Numbered from the stretch's first letter, positions 36,062-45,265 are shown. The stretch is DNA of 64,000 nucleotides from Shimia aestuarii (GCF_022814865.1 NZ_JAKVRD010000006.1:1-64000), one strand, 5' to 3'. The notes: generated by a model from the sequence alone, not told the origin. Numbers and translations: made by a program.

Positions 36062-38505
36062 CAGACCTTTACCCGCTCCATTTTGGGATCGAACAGGGGG
36101 GCAAGCGACACGGTACAGGGGACGCGCACGGTTGCGACCTCGAGTTCATAGTCGCCGTCGAGAATATAGGCCCGGTCGAGCCCCTCGTCGCAACGCACGT
36201 ACCCCATGGCGATCGACTTACCGATCGTGTGGCCGTAACCGGCCGAACTGATGTAGCCGACACGCTCGCCATTGCGGTAGATGGTTTCGCGACCAGATAG
36301 GATGACATCGCCCTCTGTCGTAAAGGTGGCGAGCATCTTCTTGAGCTTGCCTTGACGCTGTTCTTCAACCGCTGCGCGGCCCTTGAAGGGAATGTCTTTC
36401 TTCAACTTGACCGCCCAGCCCAAGCCGGCCTCGTCAGGTGTGTGGTCCGGCCCGATATCGGACGGCCAGGCACGATACCCTTTCTCAAGACGCAAGGTTT
36501 CGATCGCGCGGTATCCCGCGTCGATCAGACCATGTTCCGCACCGGCGGCGTGCAACGCTGCGTAGACGGTCGTGGCGTATTCGACCGGCAGGTGAAGCTC
36601 CCAGCCCAACTCGCCGACATAGGTCACGCGCAGAGCGTTGACGGGACATCCGGCGATGCCGATCGTTTTGGCCTTGCCGAACGGGAAGGCCGCATTCGAC
36701 ACGTCGTCGTTTGTCACGGCCTGAAGGATATCTCGTGCTTTGGGCCCCATGAGGGAGAGGACCGCATAGGACGAGGTGACATCGAGGAGCTGGGCGTTCA
36801 TGCCGTCGGGGATGTTCTTGGAAATCCAGTCGAAATCGTGGGTGGCATAGCCGGTCCCTGTGACAATGTAGTATTCATCCTCCGCGACACGAACACAGGT
36901 CAGGTCACATTCGATACCACCTCTGTCGTTCAGCATCTGGGTATAGATCAACGATCCGACAGGCTTGGCCACGTCATTGGACGCAATCCAGCTCAGTGCG
37001 GCTTCGGCATCCGGGCCTTTCAGTGCGAATTTGGCAAAGGATGTCTGGTCGAACAGAACTGCGGCATTCCGGCAGGCGTTGTGCTCTCGGCCGACTGGAA
37101 CGTGCCAGTTCGGGCGCTCGAACGTGTAGATGTCCCGCTGTTCCTCTCCGGCGCTTGTGTCTGCGTACCAGTTGGGTCGCTCCCAGCCGAGCTTTTCCCC
37201 GAATACGGCGCCCTTGGTGTGCAGCGTATCGTAGAGAGGCGATTTCCGGCAGGGACGGCCGGAGTCGTGCTCTTCGGACGGCCAAGCCATCGTGTAGTGT
37301 TTGCCATAGGCTTCGATCGTGCGGGTGCGGATCCAGTCATCGTCAAAGTGCGGGCGCCCAAAGCGGCGGATATCGACGGGCCAGAGGTCGAACGGCGGTT
37401 CGCCTTTGGCGACCCATTCCGCCAGTGCCATGCCTGCACCGCCACCGGCGGCGATACCATATGCGTTGAAACCGGCGCCCACGAAGAAGTTCTTCAGTTC
37501 GGGTGCTTCGCCGAGGATGAAATTGCCATCCGGGGTAAAGCTCTCGGGTCCGTTGACCAGTTCCTTGATGCCTGCGGTTTCCAGCGCTGGCACGCGGCCG
37601 AGGGAGAGCTCCATGAGCTGTTCGAAATGGTCGAAGTTGCTATCCAGCAGTGTGTAGTGGAACCCTTGCGGGATTCCGTTGGTGGCCCAAGGGATCGGGT
37701 TCGGCTCGTAGCCGCCCATCACAAGGCCGCCGACTTCTTCCTTGTAATAGGTCAGGCGGTCGGGATCGCGCAGGGTCGGCAGGTTGGAGGGAACGCCCTC
37801 GATCCGTTCGGTCACCATATACTGGTGCTCCATCGGGACGAGCGGGACATTCACACCGACGGATTTCGCAAAGGTCCGTGTCCATTGACCACAGCAGGCG
37901 ATCACGATCGGGGTTTCGATGCGGCCCTTTTCGGTTTCGACGCCCTTGATCACACCTTTTTCGATGTCGACGGAAGTCACTTTAGTGTCTTCGAAAATCC
38001 GCGCGCCGGCCATGCGTGCGCCCTTGGCCAATGCCTGCGTGATATCCGAGGGGTTGGCCTGACCGTCGGTCGGCAGATAAGCTGCGCCGATGACGTCGTC
38101 GATTGTCATCAGCGGCCAAAGCTCCTGCGCCTCTTTCGGGGTCAGCAGTTGCATGTCGAGGCCAAAGGAATGGGCTGTGGTGGCCTGACGTTTGACTTCG
38201 GTCCAACGCTCGGGATTACAGGCCAATCGCAGCCCGCCGTTCATCTTCCAGCCCGTGCCCAGACCTGTTTCCTGTTCCAGCGAGTTGTAGAGATCGACAG
38301 AATAACCCAGAAGCTGGGTGATGTTCGCGTTCGAGCGCAACTGGCCCACAAGGCCTGCGGCATGGAAGGTCGTCCCGGATGTCAGCTTCTTGCGTTCGAC
38401 AAGAACCACGTCCCAACCCATCTTGGCCAGGTGATATGCGGTCGAGCAGCCAACGATCCCGCCGCCAACGATGACGGCTTGTGCAGTATTAGGGAAATCG
38501 CTCAT
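36061..38505 (-). CDS. Dimethylglycine-dehydrogenase-like flavoenzyme with GcvT domain
   Basis: An 814-residue two-domain protein. The N-terminal DAO domain starts with the FAD loop VIVGGGIVGCSTAYHLA and has TTFHAAGLVGQL, where DMGDH proteins carry the flavin-linking His. The C-terminal half is a GcvT-type folate domain (DQTSFAKFALKGPDAE, YVGELGWELHLPVEYA, YRAIETLRLEKGYRAW). Such enzymes oxidise N-methyl groups and pass formaldehyde to tetrahydrofolate. Substrates include dimethylglycine, sarcosine and related amines. It overlaps the kinase gene by four bases and the amidohydrolase gene by one. A paralogue lies at 46234-48657. Confidence 0.93.
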   Translation of the reverse strand: MSDFPNTAQAVIVGGGIVGCSTAYHLAKMGWDVVLVERKKLTSGTTFHAAGLVGQLRSNANITQLLGYSVDLYNSLEQETGLGTGWKMNGGLRLACNPERWTEVKRQATTAHSFGLDMQLLTPKEAQELWPLMTIDDVIGAAYLPTDGQANPSDITQALAKGARMAGARIFEDTKVTSVDIEKGVIKGVETEKGRIETPIVIACCGQWTRTFAKSVGVNVPLVPMEHQYMVTERIEGVPSNLPTLRDPDRLTYYKEEVGGLVMGGYEPNPIPWATNGIPQGFHYTLLDSNFDHFEQLMELSLGRVPALETAGIKELVNGPESFTPDGNFILGEAPELKNFFVGAGFNAYGIAAGGGAGMALAEWVAKGEPPFDLWPVDIRRFGRPHFDDDWIRTRTIEAYGKHYTMAWPSEEHDSGRPCRKSPLYDTLHTKGAVFGEKLGWERPNWYADTSAGEEQRDIYTFERPNWHVPVGREHNACRNAAVLFDQTSFAKFALKGPDAEAALSWIASNDVAKPVGSLIYTQMLNDRGGIECDLTCVRVAEDEYYIVTGTGYATHDFDWISKNIPDGMNAQLLDVTSSYAVLSLMGPKARDILQAVTNDDVSNAAFPFGKAKTIGIAGCPVNALRVTYVGELGWELHLPVEYATTVYAALHAAGAEHGLIDAGYRAIETLRLEKGYRAWPSDIGPDHTPDEAGLGWAVKLKKDIPFKGRAAVEEQRQGKLKKMLATFTTEGDVILSGRETIYRNGERVGYISSAGYGHTIGKSIAMGYVRCDEGLDRAYILDGDYELEVATVRVPCTVSLAPLFDPKMERVKV

Positions 38506-39401
38506 TTTGATCCTCTTTGGGAGTAGTATTCAGAAAGGGCCTGCCTGTAGCGGGCCAGGTTGTCAGCGGTGTAAGCGGCATAGTCGAAGTCGATCTTCGA
38601 GGTGATTTCCGAGACCATGCTCCACATGGTCTCGCGCAGCAGGGAGGCGCATTTCATGGCGCCATAGCTGTTCATCAGGTCCCGATCCGGCGGCGTGCCG
38701 AAATAGGTTTCCAGCATCAGATGCTCGGCATCAGGAGACAGGCCGCAGTTGGTGGCGAGACCACCAAGGTCGAAGAGGGGCGAGTTGAAACCGCCGTAGT
38801 CCCAGTCGATGAGCCATAGCCTGTCCTCGGCACGCAGGAGGTTTGATGGAAGCAGGTCGTTATGGCCGAGAACAAGGTCGACCTTGCCAACGGCCTTTTC
38901 CAGCGCCTGGGCCTCTAGCATCAGTTCGGCCAGAAGCGGGGTATGGGGCGATGTGTTTTCCGACAGGAACGCCGCATAGTCGTGCAGCACGTGGAACACC
39001 CAAAATGTCAGAACCGGACCGCGGACCTTTTGGGTCACGTCGCAGTGCAGGGTTCGGATCAAGTGGACGGCCTGCTGCAACGTGTCGGTGTCATGCAGAT
39101 CGGTGGCCTCGAGCGGTGTCGACGGGATATAGTCAAGCACCAGAACGCCGGGGGCGGTGTGATGGATCGCGGGCGACAGGCCACAGGCATGAGCCGCGCG
39201 TGAGATGGCCAGTTCATTGAAACGCATCACGCCGTGTTCGGGAATATCCTCGCCGAACCGGACCACGTATTCGCCGGCTTCGTCTGACACTCTCAAGTTG
39301 ATGTTCGTGATGCCGCCACCGAGTTGTGATATCTGCGGTGTTCCTTGCCAACAGGGCAGGGCGCGAGCGGTTTCAAAGGCGCGATCGAGTATAGAGGTCA
39401 T
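38502..39401 (-). CDS. APH/choline-kinase-family phosphotransferase
   Basis: A 299-residue kinase of the aminoglycoside phosphotransferase fold. The catalytic loop is LVLGHNDLLPSNLL and the metal motif LIDWDYGGFNSPLFDL; the N-terminus QLGGGITNINLRV is the nucleotide loop seen in choline/ethanolamine kinases. The likely substrate is therefore a small amino alcohol, but this is inferred. It overlaps both its neighbours by four bases (permease upstream, flavoenzyme downstream), so expression is tightly coupled. A second kinase of the same type is at 45295-46224. Confidence 0.9.
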   Translation of the reverse strand: MTSILDRAFETARALPCWQGTPQISQLGGGITNINLRVSDEAGEYVVRFGEDIPEHGVMRFNELAISRAAHACGLSPAIHHTAPGVLVLDYIPSTPLEATDLHDTDTLQQAVHLIRTLHCDVTQKVRGPVLTFWVFHVLHDYAAFLSENTSPHTPLLAELMLEAQALEKAVGKVDLVLGHNDLLPSNLLRAEDRLWLIDWDYGGFNSPLFDLGGLATNCGLSPDAEHLMLETYFGTPPDRDLMNSYGAMKCASLLRETMWSMVSEITSKIDFDYAAYTADNLARYRQALSEYYSQRGSK

Positions 39402-41401
39402 TTGATCCCCAACCTTTCCTGCGAGTTGCGAGCGAGCGCCGTGACGATGCGATCGGCGATGATGGCGATGAAGGCTACTGAAAGTCCGGCAATGATCCCT
39501 TGGCCCGTGTTGGCTTTGGTCAGGGCGATATAGACCTCTTGACCAAGGTCACGAGTGCCGACCAGCGCGGTGATCACGAGCATCGACAAGGCCAGCATGA
39601 TGGTCTGGTTCAGCCCCAGCAGCAGCGACGGTGCAGCCAGCGGCAGCTTGATCCGCAAGAGCAGCTGGCGTTCCGTGCAGCCCGACACCTTGCCGGCCTC
39701 AATCAATTCGCTATCGATTGAGCGGATACCGTGGGCCGCATAACGGACCGCCGGGGCGAGGGCATAGAGGACGACGGCGATCATCGCCGAGAAGTCACCC
39801 ACCCGGAACAGCATGACCACTGGGATGAGGTAGACGAAGCTTGGCAGGGTCTGCAGTGTGTCAATCAGCGCACCGATGACATTGTTGGCACGTGCGCTCT
39901 GTCCGGCCCAGATGCCAAGCGGGATGCCGATCACGCTGGCGATGAGGACGGAGACGGAAACCAGATAGACGGTGATCATCGCTTTGGCCCAAAGACCGTT
40001 TGCGGCAATGAAGAGGGTCATCAAGGCCGATATCAGCCCCAGCTTCCAGCCGCCGAGGCGACCGGCGGCGATCCCGACGACGAGAATGCCCCAGATCCAC
40101 GGGATGCCGGCGAAAAAGCGCTTCACAGGCAGCAGGAGGCTGGTCAGGAAGAATGTCTTGATCGCTTCGAACGTGTCGAAGAAGGTGATGTTGATCCACT
40201 CCATCATTGTGGTCCAGATCGAGCCGGTGTTGATGGTGACGGCTTCGGGCAGAACGCGGAAGGCAGGCACGTAGAGGCTCAGAAGTGTGGTCACAACAGT
40301 CAGGGCAAGCGCAGCACTGGTCAGCGGGTAGCGCTGGTAGAATGGGTGCGCCGGGTCAGGACGGGGGCGCACACGCCGGATCGCGAAAGCCTGGCTGACG
40401 CGATCCAGCGCGATTGCCATGACGACGATGGCCAGACCAGCCTCGATACCGCCGCCAATGTCCAGGCGCCGTAGCGAGGTCAGGACGTCGTAGCCGAGAC
40501 CGCCCGCACCGATCATCGACGCGATGATCACCATGTTGAGCGACAGCATGATGACCTGATTCACCCCGACCATCAGGGACGGGAGCGCGGTCGGCACCAG
40601 CACTTTCCACATCAACTGACGCGGTTTGCAGCCGACCATGCGCCCCGCCTCAATCACCTCTTCGGGGACCGTCTGAAGGGCCACGGTAGAAATCCGCACC
40701 ATGGGGGGCATGGCGTAGATCACGGTGGCAACGAGGGCCGAGACCGGACCGAAACCGAACAGAAAAAGGATCGGGACGAGATAGGCGAAGACGGGCACAG
40801 TCTGCATGAGGTCGAGCACCGGGCGCAGGGTCCGCTCGAACCATGGGTGACGATAAGACAGGATGCCGAGCATCAGGCCGCCAGCCACCCCGATCGGCAC
40901 TGCGATCAGGACCGAGGCGAGCGTGACCATGGCGCTTTCCCATTGGCCGAAGATCGCGAGATAGGCAAAACACAGGGCGGCGAGCCATGCCAGAGCCTTG
41001 TTCTTGGCATAATATGCCAGCGCCGCCATCGTTCCAATAATCGCAATCCAACTGATGGAGGGAGCGATTTCGATGGCTTGTTGCCCCTGGCCGACAGAAA
41101 ATCCATCAATCAGCAGGGATCGCACCATTTGATATGGCAGCTCGATGACGGCTGCGATGAAGCGTGTCAGGTCGCGGAAAGAGAAAAAGCCGAAATGGGC
41201 CTCTTCAACCAGCCACGACATGGCGCAGGAGATCCAAACATCGAGAGGCAACTCGTACTGCTTTGGAAAGCGGATGATCCAGCGCGCGTCCAACGCCTTG
41301 TAGAGGGCAAAGGACCAGGTCGACAGCGCCCACGTTACAAGAAACAGAGGGAGCCAGAAAAGACGGGGTCCGGACGTCAGGAATTTGAACAGCCTGCTCA
41401 T
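39398..41401 (-). CDS. Betaine-type ABC transporter permease, two fused permease modules
   Basis: A 667-residue membrane protein with two ProW-like permease domains in tandem. Module one has its coupling motif EEVIEAGRMVGCKPRQLMWK, module two SELIEAGKVSGCTERQLLLR; both are followed by the helix pattern LPSLMVGVNQVIML and APSLLLGLNQTIML. One polypeptide may thus form the whole membrane pore. Single-module permeases of about 280-350 residues are the usual form. It overlaps ATPase and kinase genes by four bases each. Confidence 0.93.
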   Translation of the reverse strand: MSRLFKFLTSGPRLFWLPLFLVTWALSTWSFALYKALDARWIIRFPKQYELPLDVWISCAMSWLVEEAHFGFFSFRDLTRFIAAVIELPYQMVRSLLIDGFSVGQGQQAIEIAPSISWIAIIGTMAALAYYAKNKALAWLAALCFAYLAIFGQWESAMVTLASVLIAVPIGVAGGLMLGILSYRHPWFERTLRPVLDLMQTVPVFAYLVPILFLFGFGPVSALVATVIYAMPPMVRISTVALQTVPEEVIEAGRMVGCKPRQLMWKVLVPTALPSLMVGVNQVIMLSLNMVIIASMIGAGGLGYDVLTSLRRLDIGGGIEAGLAIVVMAIALDRVSQAFAIRRVRPRPDPAHPFYQRYPLTSAALALTVVTTLLSLYVPAFRVLPEAVTINTGSIWTTMMEWINITFFDTFEAIKTFFLTSLLLPVKRFFAGIPWIWGILVVGIAAGRLGGWKLGLISALMTLFIAANGLWAKAMITVYLVSVSVLIASVIGIPLGIWAGQSARANNVIGALIDTLQTLPSFVYLIPVVMLFRVGDFSAMIAVVLYALAPAVRYAAHGIRSIDSELIEAGKVSGCTERQLLLRIKLPLAAPSLLLGLNQTIMLALSMLVITALVGTRDLGQEVYIALTKANTGQGIIAGLSVAFIAIIADRIVTALARNSQERLGIK

Positions 41402-42426
41402 TCCACACCCCGCCCGATCATAACGTCAATAGCGGCGCGTGCGTCGATGGTGCCGATGGGCGTCTGATCCTCATCCAGAACGCGGAACGGCAGAGAGGCT
41501 TCGTCCAACTGATGGACGGTGTCCGCGACTGTCAGGTGGCCAGGAAGATCGCCGGCATATTCGCCATCGGGCACACCCGGTGACATGATGGATTCCAGGC
41601 GCATGACCTTGGCGCGGGGAATATGGCGCGTGAATTCCTGCACATAGGGCGTGGCCGGATTCATCACCAGATTTTCCGGCGTGTCGATCTGCTCGATACA
41701 GCCATCTTTCATCACGGCAATCCGGTCGGCCAGTCGAATGGCCTCGTCGAAATCATGGGTGATGAAAACGATGGTCTTGTGCAGCAAGGATTGGAGGCGC
41801 AGGAATTCGTCCTGCATTTCCCGACGGATCAGGGGATCAAGCGCCGAAAACGGTTCGTCGAGGAACCAAAGATCGGGGTCTGCAACCAATGAACGGGCGA
41901 TTCCGACACGCTGCTGCTGGCCTCCCGACAATTGGCGAGGGTAATGGTCTTCGCGCCCCTTCAAGCCGACGGTCTCGATCATCTGGCGCGCGCGGTCTTC
42001 GCGGTCTTTCCGGGAAACGCCCTGAATTTCCAGCGGGAAGGCGGCGTTTTGCAAAACGGTGAGGTGGGGGAGCAGTGCGAAATGTTGAAACACCATGCCC
42101 ATTTTCTTGCGACGCACGTCAATCAATTCGGCGTCGCCCATGGTCAGAAGATCACGGCCCTCGAAGTTGATCTCGCCCGCCGTGGATTCGACCAGACGTG
42201 ACAGGCAGCGCACAAGTGTGGACTTGCCGGAGCCGGACAGCCCCATAATGACAAAGATCTCGCCCTCGTAAATCTGGACGTTGGCATCACGCACCGCGCC
42301 AACAGAGTGCGCCTTTTCGAAATCGTCAGAGGTCGGTGCGCCATTGTGTTGTTCAAGAAAGGCTTTGGGCTGCGGCCCATAAATCTTCCACACGCCGCGG
42401 CACTCCAGTTTTACGGAACGCTCCAT
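41398..42426 (-). CDS. Betaine/proline-type ABC transporter ATP-binding protein
   Basis: A 342-residue ATPase like ProV/OpuAA. Walker A is GLSGSGKSTLVRC, the signature LSGGQQQRVGIARSL and Walker B DLWFLDEPFSALD. An N-terminal extension (GVWKIYGPQPKAFLEQ) is typical of this branch. The C-terminal region after about residue 270 has only a short CBS-like remnant (VADTVHQLDEASLPFRVLDE), so the ionic-strength sensing of OpuA may be absent or altered. It powers import through the fused permease. Confidence 0.94.
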   Translation of the reverse strand: MERSVKLECRGVWKIYGPQPKAFLEQHNGAPTSDDFEKAHSVGAVRDANVQIYEGEIFVIMGLSGSGKSTLVRCLSRLVESTAGEINFEGRDLLTMGDAELIDVRRKKMGMVFQHFALLPHLTVLQNAAFPLEIQGVSRKDREDRARQMIETVGLKGREDHYPRQLSGGQQQRVGIARSLVADPDLWFLDEPFSALDPLIRREMQDEFLRLQSLLHKTIVFITHDFDEAIRLADRIAVMKDGCIEQIDTPENLVMNPATPYVQEFTRHIPRAKVMRLESIMSPGVPDGEYAGDLPGHLTVADTVHQLDEASLPFRVLDEDQTPIGTIDARAAIDVMIGRGVE

Positions 42427-42476
42427 ATTTACCTCGGGGTTGGGCCGGTTTCGGCCTGTATTGTAGGAAAATGTGG

Positions 42477-42508
42477 GGAGAAGGCGCGGGGAGTGGGGCG
42501 CCTTCTCC
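42477..42508 (-). terminator. Intercistronic hairpin behind the binding-protein gene
   Basis: GGAGAAGGCGC and GCGCCTTCTCC (42477-42487 and 42498-42508) form a perfect 11-bp stem between the binding-protein gene and the ATPase gene. Only a weak U-rich stretch (CATTTTCC) follows in the direction of reading, so it is likely a partial terminator or an mRNA stabiliser that keeps the binding protein in excess. Confidence 0.65.
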
Positions 42509-42520
42509 GGTGGGCTAATT

Positions 42521-43462
42521 TTACTTAACCCAGGTCGACCACGTGGCTTCGTTGGCGGTCATCCATTCGGCGACGACGCCCTCGATGCTTTCGCCCTCCA
42601 GATCGACTTTGCCGACGAGGGAGCCCATCGTGTCATTGTCGATGTTGAAGGCGTTGATTGCATCTGCTGCACCCGGCCATTTCTCTGCGACGCCGGACCA
42701 TGCCACTTTCCAGATGGGGCCGGTCGGCTTGCCACAGTCATATGCTGCGTTCGGGTTCACGCCGACGGATGGGTCGTTGTAACATTCGGAAGAATAGGGC
42801 GGAAACTCGACGAATTTTCCGTCATATTTGGCTGTTGCCCAGTGCGGCGAATAGATCCACAGGACAATCGGGGCTTTCCGCTGGTAAGCGGATTCCAGCT
42901 CGGCAAAAAGCGCCGCGTCGGTGCCCGCGTGAACCACTTCGAAATCCATGCCCAGAGCCTCGACGCGTTCGTCATCAAAGCCGCCCCATGTCACGGGGCC
43001 GCCGAGGTAACGGCCCATGGGCGCGGTCTCGGGGGTTGCGAATTCCATGGCGCAGTCATTGAGTGCTTGCCAGTCGGGCAGGCCGGGGCAGACCTCTTCC
43101 ATGTAGGCAGGATACCACCATTCCTCGATGGCTTTCATGCCGCTCGGGCCCATGTTGACCACTTTGCCCGTGCCAAAGGCTTCGTCCATGGCTTCGCGAC
43201 CGGTGGTTTCCCAGATTTCCATGGCGACATGCAGGTCACCGGTTTTCAGGCCCGCAAACTGCGCGATGTAGTCAGCCTGGACGTATTCGACATTGTAGCC
43301 CGCTTTTTTCAGGACTTCGCCCATGATGGTAGTGGTGATGATCTGGCCGGTCCAGTCATGCGTGGTGAGCTTGATCGGGTCGAGGGATTCAACGTCTGCA
43401 ATCGCCCCCGAGGCCGAAAGGGCCGCCAGAAGTGCCGCGGAATATGTGGTTAATTTTGTCAT
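42521..43462 (-). CDS. Betaine-type ABC transporter substrate-binding protein
   Basis: A 313-residue periplasmic binding protein of the OpuAC/ProX type. A signal peptide is seen at residues 1-22 (YSAALLAALSASGAIA). The mature protein starts with DPIKLTTHDWTGQI and contains the aromatic-rich segments EEWWYPAYMEEVCPG, IVLWIYSPHWATAKYD and IWKVAWSGVAEKW, which in this family build a cation-pi box for quaternary amines. First gene of the operon that runs down to the alcohol dehydrogenase. Divergent from a DeoR-type regulator gene. Confidence 0.94.
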   Translation of the reverse strand: MTKLTTYSAALLAALSASGAIADVESLDPIKLTTHDWTGQIITTTIMGEVLKKAGYNVEYVQADYIAQFAGLKTGDLHVAMEIWETTGREAMDEAFGTGKVVNMGPSGMKAIEEWWYPAYMEEVCPGLPDWQALNDCAMEFATPETAPMGRYLGGPVTWGGFDDERVEALGMDFEVVHAGTDAALFAELESAYQRKAPIVLWIYSPHWATAKYDGKFVEFPPYSSECYNDPSVGVNPNAAYDCGKPTGPIWKVAWSGVAEKWPGAADAINAFNIDNDTMGSLVGKVDLEGESIEGVVAEWMTANEATWSTWVK

Positions 43463-43535
43463 GATCAGCCTCCGAGCTGTTGGTTTTTTGGGTTTTGCAA
43501 ATCCAGTTGTCTGAAAGTGCGGTATTGCGTTGATG

Positions 43536-43619
43536 GTTGGTCACATACCAACAAAAAGCAACAAAAAAAGTTCGATAAAGTTGTAAACCCGAAAAAATAT
43601 GTGGAATTATGTCGATAAA
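43536..43619. promoter_or_regulatory. Operator-like repeats in the binding-protein/DeoR divergent promoter
   Basis: The 211-bp gap holds ACCAACAAAAAGCAACAAA at 43547-43565, which on the minus strand is TTTGTTG repeated with a 10-bp step, and ATGTGGAATTATGTCGAT at 43599-43616, again two half-sites 10 bp apart. GTTGGT-CACAT-ACCAAC (43536-43552) is a perfect inverted repeat overlapping the first box. Nearly the same pair of boxes stands at 48698-48736. DeoR-type repressors are known to use direct repeats, so this is a probable operator. Confidence 0.6.
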
Positions 43620-43673
43620 AGAAGCTTAATGTTGGGAAAGCCACGTTGCTGACCGCCAAATTGGAGAAGAATC

Positions 43674-44444
43674 ATGGAGACACGGGTAAACCACCGACAG
43701 AGAGCTATCCTGACGGAATTGCACCAGTCCGGCGGTTCAATGCGGATTCATGCACTGGCCGAAGCTCTGCAAGTGACCGAAGAAACGGTTCGCAGGAACC
43801 TCAAGGTGCTGGCCGATGATGGGGTGGTCGAGAGAATGCACGGTGGTGTCCGCCTCATGAACGACAGCGCTGAGGCTGATTTTAACGCGCGCTACCGCGA
43901 GAACCCGGTCGCCAAGCAGCGGATTGCCCAGCATGTGGCCAGCATGTTGCCCAACGATGTGTCGTTGTTTCTCGACATCGGAAGTACGACAGCCCATATC
44001 GCCGATGCGCTCCGCGATCACCGTCGTTTGGTTGTGGTCACGAACTCTGTTTATGTGGCTTTCCGCCTCGCCACGCGGAATGAGAACCGTGTCTTCCTCG
44101 CCGGTGGCGAGCTACGCGGGCATGATGGTGGTGCATTCGGTGCGGATGCCATGGAATTTGCAGCGAACTTCAATACCGACTACGCCGTACTGTCTTCCGC
44201 CGGGATCAGTGAAAAAGGGTTCTTCCTGTATGATCTGGAGGAGGCGCGGTTCTCGCGTCTCATCATGCGTCAGGCCAGCACGCGTATCATTGCGGCCGAT
44301 TCAAGCAAGTTCGGCCGTGTCGCACCCGTTGATATCGGTCATCCCGAACATGTCGATTACCTGATTTGTGACAAGGAACCGCCCAAGGCAATTGTCTCGG
44401 CGGCTCTTGGCGATTGGGGCACCGAGATCCAGATAGCCAAATAG
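43674..44444 (+). CDS. DeoR/GlpR-family transcriptional regulator
   Basis: A 256-residue regulator. The N-terminal helix-turn-helix (SMRIHALAEALQVTEETVRR) is followed by the family signature VVERMHGGVRL, and the sugar-phosphate-type sensor domain by LFLDIGSTTAHIADAL and VVTNSVYVAFRLA. Such proteins usually repress catabolic operons and release DNA on binding a phosphorylated intermediate, which fits the kinases encoded nearby. Divergent from the ABC operon and nine bases before the IMPase-like gene. It may bind the repeats in the shared promoter region. Confidence 0.92.
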   Translation: METRVNHRQRAILTELHQSGGSMRIHALAEALQVTEETVRRNLKVLADDGVVERMHGGVRLMNDSAEADFNARYRENPVAKQRIAQHVASMLPNDVSLFLDIGSTTAHIADALRDHRRLVVVTNSVYVAFRLATRNENRVFLAGGELRGHDGGAFGADAMEFAANFNTDYAVLSSAGISEKGFFLYDLEEARFSRLIMRQASTRIIAADSSKFGRVAPVDIGHPEHVDYLICDKEPPKAIVSAALGDWGTEIQIAK

Positions 44445-44452
44445 GAGAAATG

Positions 44453-45229
44453 ATGAACACCCCGTTGGAAGAAATCGGCGCGATCGCTGAGAAAATCTCG
44501 CGCGAAGCAAGCGCGATCCCGATGGCCCATTTTCGCGCAGCGCTCGATATCGATGCAAAGGCCGATGATAGCCCTGTGACCGTGGCGGACAGAAAGACGG
44601 AAGCTTACATTCGCGACGCCCTGCAAAGCGCCTTTCCCGATCACGGGATCTTTGGCGAGGAATACGGCATCTCGGGCTCGCTCGATGGAGAGACCTGGAT
44701 CATCGACCCGATCGACGGCACCCGGTCGTTCATCACCGGGTCGCCATTGTTCGGTATGTTGCTGGGGTTTCTTGCTGAGGGACGTCCCAAGCTCGGGCTG
44801 GTCCGGATGCCGGCGTTGGACGAGACATTTGTCGGATTGGCGGGCAGTGGGGCGACGTTGAACGGGGCCGCCATACATTGCCGCCAGACCCGGACACTGA
44901 GCGAAGCGATGATCTACCTGAATGAAGGTGAACGACTGGCGGGGATGAATCCGGAGCTGTTCGGACGGCTGTGCCGCAGCGGACATACACGGCGTATGGC
45001 CTATGATTGCTATCCCCACGCGCTTGTGGCGGCGGGGCAGATTGATGCCGTGGTGGATTGCGGACTCGAGCCTTACGATTATCTGCCGCTTGTCGGACTC
45101 ATCGAGGCTGCTGGTGGCGTGATTACGGACTGGCAGGGCAGAGACCTGACCCTCGACTCCGATGGCAAGGTGGTGACTGCGGCGACGCCCGAGTTGCTTC
45201 AGGAGATGCTCGAGCTGATCAACGGCTAA
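44453..45229 (+). CDS. Inositol-monophosphatase-family phosphatase
   Basis: A 258-residue magnesium-dependent phosphatase. The metal site is visible as GEEYG (about residue 67), IDPIDGTRSFITG (about 83-95) and the late YDYLPLVGLIEAAGG. Members act on inositol phosphate, histidinol phosphate or nucleotide bisphosphates. Tandem ATGs occur at 44450 and 44453; GGAG at 44444-44447 favours the second. It is coupled to the DeoR regulator gene and ends at a strong terminator. With kinases nearby, it may remove a phosphate from the same or a related metabolite. Confidence 0.9.
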   Translation: MNTPLEEIGAIAEKISREASAIPMAHFRAALDIDAKADDSPVTVADRKTEAYIRDALQSAFPDHGIFGEEYGISGSLDGETWIIDPIDGTRSFITGSPLFGMLLGFLAEGRPKLGLVRMPALDETFVGLAGSGATLNGAAIHCRQTRTLSEAMIYLNEGERLAGMNPELFGRLCRSGHTRRMAYDCYPHALVAAGQIDAVVDCGLEPYDYLPLVGLIEAAGGVITDWQGRDLTLDSDGKVVTAATPELLQEMLELING

Positions 45230-45235
45230 ATGAGA

Positions 45236-45265
45236 AAGGGCGCCGGAGAGATTTCCGGCGCCCTT
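45236..45265. terminator. Bidirectional intrinsic terminator
   Basis: AAGGGCGCCGGA (45236-45247) pairs with TCCGGCGCCCTT (45254-45265) around GAGATT; TCTTCT follows on the plus strand and an A-rich flank on the other side. It separates the convergent IMPase-like and phosphotransferase genes. Confidence 0.85.

Noticed and set aside
36352..38526. Plus-strand ORF of 724 codons opposite the DMGDH-like gene
   Set aside because: It is an antisense shadow: the minus-strand frame has clear FAD and GcvT motifs, and the antisense translation is rich in His, Arg and Gly with no recognisable domain.
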